A program made the position numbers and the translations under genes. The notes beneath the pieces were generated by a model that was given only the letters and a program-made list of their open reading frames with translations, did not search any database and was not told the origin of the DNA. Below are positions 41,871-48,796 of a DNA stretch of 48,796 nt, in pieces. Source of the stretch: Chrysomallon squamiferum (taxonomy: Eukaryota > Mollusca > Gastropoda > Neomphalida > Peltospiridae); the NCBI GenBank assembly GCA_012295275.1, contig CM022676.1:2231003-2279798 (forward strand), given 5' to 3'. Each line of letters starts with the position of its first letter. The stretch's first letter is position 1.

Positions 41871-42629
41871 CACAAATTAAATCGGCTATTTAACCGTGGG
41901 TTAGCTTTAAAACATTAATTAATCTTGATAAACTGTTGAATGGTGCGGACATTCTGACATATTTGTTAGATACACAACAGGAGACGAATTTGTCTTATTT
42001 TAAACAGAGGCCGCTACTAACACTCTGGATGAAAGCAGATACAAAACAACATGAAAATGAAAGAGAGAAGAGAACCAAGGGAAAGAAAGAAGAAAGTTAA
42101 AGCAAGAAGAAACAGAAAAGAGATTATTTTTTATATGTATCACTTATTAATGTTTTAAAAATATTATAACTAATAACTGTTGTCCACTGTAAAACAATTT
42201 CAAATCTCAACATAAATATCAATGTCCTATCCCTAGTTCAAATTTCACACTAAGACACACATTCCAAAAAAACCAACATCACACGGAATTTGTAATTTTG
42301 CTAGTTTGTTTTTTAAAAAAGCAAACAAGAATTGAAAATCTTTAAAATGATGATCATAATATGATCAATATTTTAAAAGATCTTCAGAGTAACGTTATGT
42401 TAATTCAATTATTAATTAAAAATTAATGAATTAATGAAACGGAACAGAAACTATGTAAAATAATTCATTAAATAAAAAAAACTCACATAAAAGAACGATC
42501 AGAGCGTCTCATCAGTAAGGGAAATAAAAAAAAAAAGCTTTTATAACTTTTTCTTTGTTTCTGTATTTCTTTCTTTCTTTCTTTATTTCTTTCTTTCTTT
42601 CTTTCTTTCTTTATTTATTTTACTTAAAT

Positions 42630-42700
42630 AGGACGTGGGCTGATTGTTAGCTGTAAAGAAACATGTTTAAACAAATTACTTCAAAATCTAATAAACATGC
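42630..42700 (-). pseudogene. Remnant of a V-like Ig exon
   Basis: GGACGTGGGCTGATTGTTAG and the following flank match the 5' border of the V exon at 40575-40640 (plus-strand GGACGTGGGCTGATTGTCAG). The rest of the exon is gone and is replaced by (TTTC)n at 42565-42620. This would have been exon 2 of the gene starting at 43792. Confidence 0.6.
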
Positions 42701-42839
42701 TTTTCATTATCATTATTTATATTTTAAACATATTCATTAATTAACTATTCATTATCCGACTAGGAAATAATTAAAATTGTCCACGTTAACTTACTCATTA
42801 CTGTTCATATATCAAATATTTCTGACCTTAAGATGATGT

Positions 42840-43115
42840 AAAGAAATAATTTTTGACGTAGGATTCAGTGAAAACAAAATCACTAATACTTCTCAACAAA
42901 TGTATAGACGAGACCGCATGTATATTAGATGGTAACAATTAGATAAAAGAGAATGATAAGTAAAACTGAGCTGTTACATTTGTTTATGAAACACTTCCTG
43001 AATTCCAATATAGATAAAAACTCAATCCTAGATTTTGAAGTCAATGTCAAACTTGTTAAAATAACAGATTATTGTGGACATGTTTACACATACATTTCAA
43101 ATCTAAACTACATAT
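42840..43115 (-). pseudogene. Decayed signal-peptide exon with flank
   Basis: At 43082-43037 the minus strand has ATGTCCACAATAATC .. AACAAG .. GACATTGACTTC, which matches the intact signal exons (ATGTCCACAGTAA..) but has lost its frame. The flank 42840-43060 is the inverted counterpart of 39096-39320. Confidence 0.6.
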
Positions 43116-43144
43116 ATATATATATTACACTTTGCGTCATGTAG

Positions 43145-43250
<106 letters not shown>

Positions 43251-43737
43251 ACAATCTCTGTTTATACATACATTACATATGTACACATACAATGCACATC
43301 ATGTAGATAACATCCCATGTATATTACACAGATATATTTTGATAAAGACACTCAGCTATAAATATATAACAACCACGCGAGAACTATAAAAATAAGACCA
43401 CCCAACAGTGAACTGACAAAAAATTAAAATCACTTGTAAAACCTCTTTATATAATACTTCCTTGTCTAGTCGACATACACACACACACGCACGCACATGA
43501 ATATATATTGCAACATCAGTCAGATAACATCGCATGTACTCCGATAAAAATACTCAGCTAGAATGACATCACAAACATCGCGAACTATAAATATAAGACA
43601 CCCAACACTAACAGATAAAAAAGAAATCAGTTCAAAAACCTATTTATAAAATACTTCATCGTCTCATCGACATGTCTGTGAAACACAAGTGTTATAGTTA
43701 TTTAGACATAAACAAATACAAATAAAGTAAAACTCAC

Positions 43738-43792
43738 CAGTTGAAGTTAGTGTTAAACTTGTTAATAAAATGACAGCGATTACTGTGGACAT
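43738..43792 (-). pseudogene. Intact signal-peptide exon of a truncated Ig receptor copy
   Basis: ATG at 43792 gives MSTVIAVILLTSLTLTST and ends in phase 1 at a GTGAGT donor. Its own V exon is reduced to the remnant at 42630-42700. Phase would allow splicing to the V exon at 40609, so it may be an alternative first exon and promoter for the 413-aa receptor. Otherwise it is the 5' end of a dead gene. Confidence 0.6.
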
Positions 43793-43854
43793 GGTTAAAC
43801 AATCTAAGAACAACGGGAAAGAAGACGTGTAACAGCGAGCTAGATCCTGGTTGC

Positions 43855-43950
43855 TTTATACCGGATGTAAATTACGGGTCATGTGACCGGTGACATAAAG
43901 AAACTATACCCTCTGTGATTGTTGTCTCCCCTAGTCTAATGTAAAATCTA
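43855..43950 (-). promoter_or_regulatory. Promoter with TATAAA and GGTCACATGACC
   Basis: On the minus strand TATAAA lies at 43860-43855, 63-68 bases upstream of the ATG at 43792. The palindrome-like GGTCACATGACC lies at 43888-43877, its near edge 85 bases from the ATG, the same distance as in the sister promoter. The E-box core is CACATG here instead of CACGTG. Confidence 0.6.
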
Positions 43951-44573
43951 ACAAATAAAATCTGCGATTAAAGCACTGACTTAGTTTTTTTAACTGTAAA
44001 TAATCTTTATAAACTGTTGAATGGTCTGCACATATCGAGACAGTTGTTGCACACTCAACAGGAGATGTTATTGTTTTATTTTAAATACAAGGCGCTAGTC
44101 AAGCACTGGAAGAAAGCAGATACGAAATAACATGAAAATGAAAGAGAGAATACACAAATGGAAGGGGAGAAGAAAGTATAAGAAAGGAGAAAGAGAAGAA
44201 AACAGAATTTAGAACATATAATCTATTTATGCTTTATAAATATTATAAATAATTACTTTTGTCCACTGTTAAAGATTTTCCTGTCTAATTATAAATAACT
44301 ATCTCACAATCCTTTGTAAAACATTTCACATTTAAATAGACTTTAAGATTAAATTTATTAAATGACAATAACAATGAAAATAATAATAATGATAATAATT
44401 GTTTTATATTTATAGCTGAGTATCTTTATCAAGTATCTGTGTCAGGTACATGCGATGTTGTCTGCTTGTTGTTGCAGAATACTGATACACAAATTCAGAC
44501 GGTTACATTATATAATGTATTTTTGAAGTATATCTGAAATCTATTAGTATTGTTTGCATAGCTGTTATCAGTA

Positions 44574-44590
44574 TGTGTGTGTGTGTGTGT

Positions 44591-44689
<99 letters not shown>

Positions 44690-44950
44690 TCTGTCATCGT
44701 TTCCGCTTTAAACAAGAAATTAAAACAAAGTGATAAATATTGTTTGAGAAAAAACAAGCAGTAACTACACTAATACAGATGACACATACACGAATCAATA
44801 CACATATAAAATGAATATCCTTCTTAATATTAACTATAAAATAAAACAATACCCATACAATGTAAAATGCTTGTTAATATTAATTATACTACGAATATAA
44901 AATACCAAACAATACATATATAAAATAAATCTGCTTGTTAATATTGATTT
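44574..44950. repeat. (GT)n-(CT)n at 44574-44690 and 60-base repeat at 44800-44950
   Basis: A compound dinucleotide array is followed by the degenerate repeat shared with 37560-37890 (TTAATATTAATTATACTACG, TATATAAAATAAATCT). Confidence 0.8.
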
Positions 44951-45194
44951 TGTTCTGGTATCTATCACCTGATATGTCTATATTATCAAATATTAGTTCT
45001 TGATTTACGTAATTATTCAATTTTCTGGTTGATACTTGGTTGATCCGTTTACGATTTCGCTTTGTTCACTTGATTCGGGTTCTTTGTTTCTACTCTCAGA
45101 CCTCCTTCCGTGTCGTTTCATTTAGCTAAAATATAACATAATAGTTTATAAGTAACACACTTAATAGACCAATGAAATATATACTCTATTTTAT

Positions 45195-45284
45195 ATGTTT
45201 CTACCTATGTGTGTAAGTATGTATGAATATAAGTATTCATATATGTATGTACGTATGTATGTATATATGTATGTATGTATCCAT

Positions 45285-45325
<41 letters not shown>

Positions 45326-45477
45326 GCATATATCTGTGTATACAGTTGTGTGTATACGTACGTATGCATTTACGTCTATGTGGATCTATCGATATATGAA
45401 AGATGAGCATAGATGCGAATATATGCATAACGTATATGAATGGGTATTGGTCAGTGTCGTAGGTGTGTGTTTGTGTG

Positions 45478-45555
<78 letters not shown>

Positions 45556-45701
45556 TGTGTAAGCATATATCTGTGTATACAGTTGTGTGTATACGTACGT
45601 ATGGATTTACGTCTATTTGGATCTATCGATATATGAAAGATGAGCATAGATGCAAATATATGCATAACATATATGAGTGGGTACTGGTCAGTGGCGTAGG
45701 T

Positions 45702-45747
<46 letters not shown>

Positions 45748-45765
45748 CTGTGTGTGTTATGGATG
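45195..45765. repeat. (GT)n with a tandemly duplicated unit of about 240 bases
   Basis: The stretch 45323-45470 (AAGCATATATCTGTGTATAC .. GATGAGCATAGATGC) is repeated at 45560-45705, each followed by a GT array with TTTG interruptions. Cys/Val and His/Thr open frames are artefacts. Confidence 0.85.
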
Positions 45766-46986
45766 TTATAATATGGAAGTTTCCAGCTCTATTATTAAAA
45801 TCGATACGTTTGCTAACACAATTAGATTTTGGTCAGAGAGTCAAGGGTTAGAAAAAGAAAAAAAGGAAATACAAAATAAGTATTTCAAAGTGTTCTATTT
45901 GATTGATTAAAATTGTTGTCACGTTGTCCTCCACAGGTAATATAGATATAGGAAATAATTCCAAAAATCAGTGAGAATTTGAAATCAGGAAACTATATCC
46001 TGAATGATAATAAAGCGTTTTCAAACAAAAGAAGAACTAAATTCTAAAACAACCAAAAATGTTTAATACACGAAAATTATAATTTTAGCGAAAAATATAT
46101 ATATATATTAGACCTAACTAATGCAAGAGAAGTAACAGACTATTTTATTGAAAAACAAACTCATCAGATGATTTTTCATTTTCAGTTAATAAAACAAAGA
46201 CTGTTCAATGAGTTTTCTGAGGTACAACTCTGCAGCTAAAAATACATTTTCAGATTCTTCACTTGTAAGCTTAATTGAAAGTAATGCATTACAGAGCTTG
46301 TCTAGATTTTCTGTTCTTTATAAAGATACTTCCAAGGTCTTATATTCCATGTTGACATCAAAAGTTACAGAAGATTCTTTTCTCAGAGGAATCGTCTCTA
46401 ACTGTTCTGTTTCTGGCAAACATTCATCATTTTACGTTTTATATACTTCTATTCTGGTTGAACCTTTATAGCAGCCAGATTCTTATTGGTTTACACGTTG
46501 TTTTTCATGCTGATACAACTGTACACTATTTTCAGTGTCTGTCTGCAGTTTTGTTGAGTAAATCTTTAGAAGGAGATGAAAAAAAGCTCATGATCCTGAT
46601 TTTTCAAAGTTCCAGCGTCATGAAGATATTTAAGTAAGCCTACAATCTCTATTTCTCTTCTTGAGGAATAATAAATACTCAGGCTTTCTTTCAGTAAATT
46701 TGCTAGTGGGGATATTCCTCTGTGAAGTGTTTTTTAATTCTCATAAACTATAGGATTACTTAAGAGAGAAGACTGCAATACAGATATATAGTAACACAAT
46801 TACAGCGCTCATCCGGATCACTCAGGGGTTTGTTCACAATAGATTAACGTTGGCTGGACGAGAGATTCAAATGGTGCCGGTTTTCTTAGAGAAGTTGTTT
46901 GAAGGGTCGTGAAAAAGCAACCAGACAGAGCTCAGTGAAGGAAGATATGTAGGACAGACACACAGACAGAGAGTAAGTAGACTTAC
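45766..46986. other. Intron-sized stretch without a recognised exon
   Basis: It lies between the tail homologue and the transmembrane exon of the right-hand Ig copy. A plus-strand open frame of 87 codons (46208-46471) has ordinary composition but no recognisable domain, splice border or start context. I do not call it a gene. Confidence 0.4.
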
Positions 46987-47097
46987 ACGAAGATGACCAC
47001 GCCGACTACCACGAGTAGCATGGAACAGACTGAGTGAACAGCAGCTACGGCATCTGTGGGCTTGGAAATAGGCGGTTCACCTAATTCAGTAATACAT

Positions 47098-47346
47098 GAT
47101 AATGAGGCAAGTCAACATATTCAATTATTAGACACAATATGTGACAATAAAAAAAAGATGTACGTTGAATTTCGTGGCGAATGTTAAAATATTCATGTTT
47201 ATTGTTAAAATTGTTTCAGCTAAATTGCAGAAATATTGGTTTCCTTTTGTTATTTTCATGGTATTTTTTAAAGTACTTTTATTTAATTATAGTGATAGAT
47301 AGATTACATAGATAAAAACACTGATAAATAGACACAGACGTATATA

Positions 47347-47382
<36 letters not shown>

Positions 47383-48180
47383 GCATATATTGATAGATAG
47401 ATATACGGATGGATGGATGGAGAGACACACAAAAAGACAGAAGATAAAAGTCTGTATTATAACGAATCTTATGTCATAATCAAATAAATTAAACACTCAT
47501 GACAATTTCAGTTTCAGTGGTATTTATAAATGATTAAGCCAATCTCTTACCTCATCAGCATGAAATAAGTTAAATTTAAAATAAAATATTCAAATGTGTA
47601 TTAATGCATAACAGCGACAGAAATGCTGTTATTAGAAATAGCTTCAACACATACGATTAGTGTCAACTGTTATATATTAATTGTTATATGTAAAATATAC
47701 TAAATGTGCTCACCCGAAACAAAAATCAAAGTCTCCTTGTTACAAAGAAAATTAAACTTACTTTAATGTATCACAATTTGATCGACTCAGTATCTGTTTC
47801 ACAATATAAATGACGTTGTTCCTTTACCACAATAAAATAACACTAAATATAAAATATACTGAATGTGCTGACGCGAAACAGAAATCAAAGTGTTGTTGTT
47901 ACAAACAAAATTAAACTTTCTTGAATTTCAGTGGTAACATCTACGTGTATGAGTACTGAAACTAAAATCAAGTTTATCAGTTACGTAATCCAGAGTTCTA
48001 CAACAAATGGCAAAACATACAGATTAACAAGTTGAAACTGGAAATAACAACGTTATAGTCGCTGCTATTTTCTACCATTAAATCATTTCAATTCAGTTGC
48101 CTTCTTAAAACAATGTTGTTATACGTTACACATAACAATGGTTTCTTCCATACACCAATGATTTTCATTCTAAAACCAAT
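47098..48180. other. Intron of the right-hand Ig receptor copy
   Basis: AT-rich, with a TA run at 47349-47376 and GATA/GATG repeats to 47420. 47670-47920 contains an internal duplication (ACTAAATGTGCTCACCCGAA against ACTGAATGTGCTGACGCGAA). No exon was seen. Confidence 0.5.
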
Positions 48181-48796
48181 CAAAATGAAATCTTACTTTC
48201 AGTATTGATGGTAAAGTTTCCAGAATAGAGCTCGATATTACCCACAATGCATCTGAACATTCGTGTGTTGTCACTGAGAGATACAGTGTGATTTAAAACA
48301 GAACTTCCTCTGTTCTCACACCCAGATAGTGTAGGTGGGTCATCTTTGATTCTGTCTGTGTATGGATACGACATCCACATCATGTCACCAGCGTACTTCC
48401 ACTGCCACGACCACGACTGTGCTGGGTTACCAACATTTCCATTACACCTGAACTCTACAGTTTCACTGATAACATAGGAGTTGAACTCCTTTCTTGGTGT
48501 AACGATTATTTCAATTTCACCTGGCTTTACTGAAACAGATAAAAACACGAAGTAAATAAACACTGTGATTTTCTGTAACTTAGTTCAATTATAACGTTAT
48601 ATATATATATATATAAACGCGTCATTATATTCATTATCCGACTGTAAATTAAATCAAATTTTGCATTTTAATTCAGTCATTACTGTTCATATTTCAAATA
48701 TTTCTGAACTTAAGTAATAAAAAACAGTAATTTTTGACGTATGATTTAAAGAAAACAAGATTACTAATACTTTTCAATAAATATTTACCAGAGCGA

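Larger units (their letters stand above)
45017..48529 (-). pseudogene. Two-Ig receptor copy entering from the right edge; tail exon damaged
   Basis: Pieces on the minus strand: C2-like Ig exon 48529-48197 (333 bases; VEFRCNGNVGNPAQ, WSWQWKYAGDMMW, MFRCIVGNIE) and transmembrane exon 47080-46987 (EPPISKPTDAVAAVHSVCSM then LLVVVGVVIFV), both open with phase 1-1-2 borders. The tail exon homologue is 45116-45017 (RHGRRSESRNKEP .. GSTKYQPEN). The base pair that should be the acceptor AG reads AA, and a TGA comes right after YQPEN, where the paralogues continue with more tyrosines. Signal and V exons must lie beyond 48796. It may still make a receptor with a short tail through another acceptor, or be a pseudogene. 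Confidence 0.65.

Noticed and set aside
45195-45851. Cys/Val-rich 218-codon open frame
   Set aside because: It consists of GT microsatellite and a duplicated non-coding unit.
48778-48796. End of window matching the lectin exon 3 border (ATATTTACCAGAGCGA)
   Set aside because: The surrounding bases align with receptor-gene introns (42.85-42.91 kb) and not with lectin sequence; a match this short in AT-rich DNA can be chance.

Overview
The window looks like eukaryotic, AT-rich, intron-containing genomic DNA from an animal, most likely a mollusc and probably a gastropod. Reasons: spliced genes with GT..AG introns in matching phases; a lineage-typical mix of GT14 glycosyltransferases, C-type lectins and two-Ig receptors; a sequence near 21.76-21.91 kb that resembles the tRNA-derived SINEs of molluscs; a pogo/Tigger DNA transposon relic; and very dense simple repeats. 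The species assignment is inference. Microsatellites produce most of the long open frames and these were discarded.

Region 1 (1-12.9 kb, plus strand) is a tandem array of core-2-type beta-1,6-N-acetylglucosaminyltransferase genes (GT14, GCNT-like). It holds the last two exons of copy 1 (1-1001), a complete copy 2 (1826-6958, 423 aa) and a complete diverged copy 3 (9227-12862, 448 aa). In copies 2 and 3 the start codon is the last three bases of exon 1, directly against the splice donor. A third copy of this promoter plus ATG exon (7281) has no body of its own.

Region 2 (12.9-20 kb) contains a minus-strand gene for a secreted, basic, proline-rich protein. It has a signal-peptide exon (19921-19873) and a 2.5-kb exon (19232-16756) with about 26 units of 13 or 15 residues and a C-terminal cysteine cluster. 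A one-base deletion near 18067 breaks its frame.

Region 3 (20-28 kb) has no complete gene. It holds the SINE relic, microsatellites, an isolated C-type lectin exon on the plus strand (24904-25013) and two adjoining minisatellites.

Region 4 (28.1-29.4 kb, minus strand) is a complete four-exon gene for a secreted 152-aa C-type lectin, with a TATA box.

Region 5 (30.3-48.8 kb) is a cluster of two-Ig, single-pass receptors. One gene is on the plus strand (30357-33939, 353 aa). Facing it on the minus strand are one complete gene (41714-38166, 413 aa), a decayed copy with intact transmembrane and tail exons (37.2-36.0 kb), a dead copy with an intact promoter and signal exon (43.8 kb), and the 3' part of another copy entering from the right edge (48529-45017). 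All share one architecture: signal exon, V-like Ig exon, C2-like Ig exon, transmembrane exon and tyrosine-rich tail exon, with phases 1-1-1-2. The mixture of lectin, lectin-type receptors and mucin-type glycan branching enzymes suggests an innate-immune or self/non-self recognition neighbourhood. That functional reading is inference; the exon structures are read directly from the sequence.
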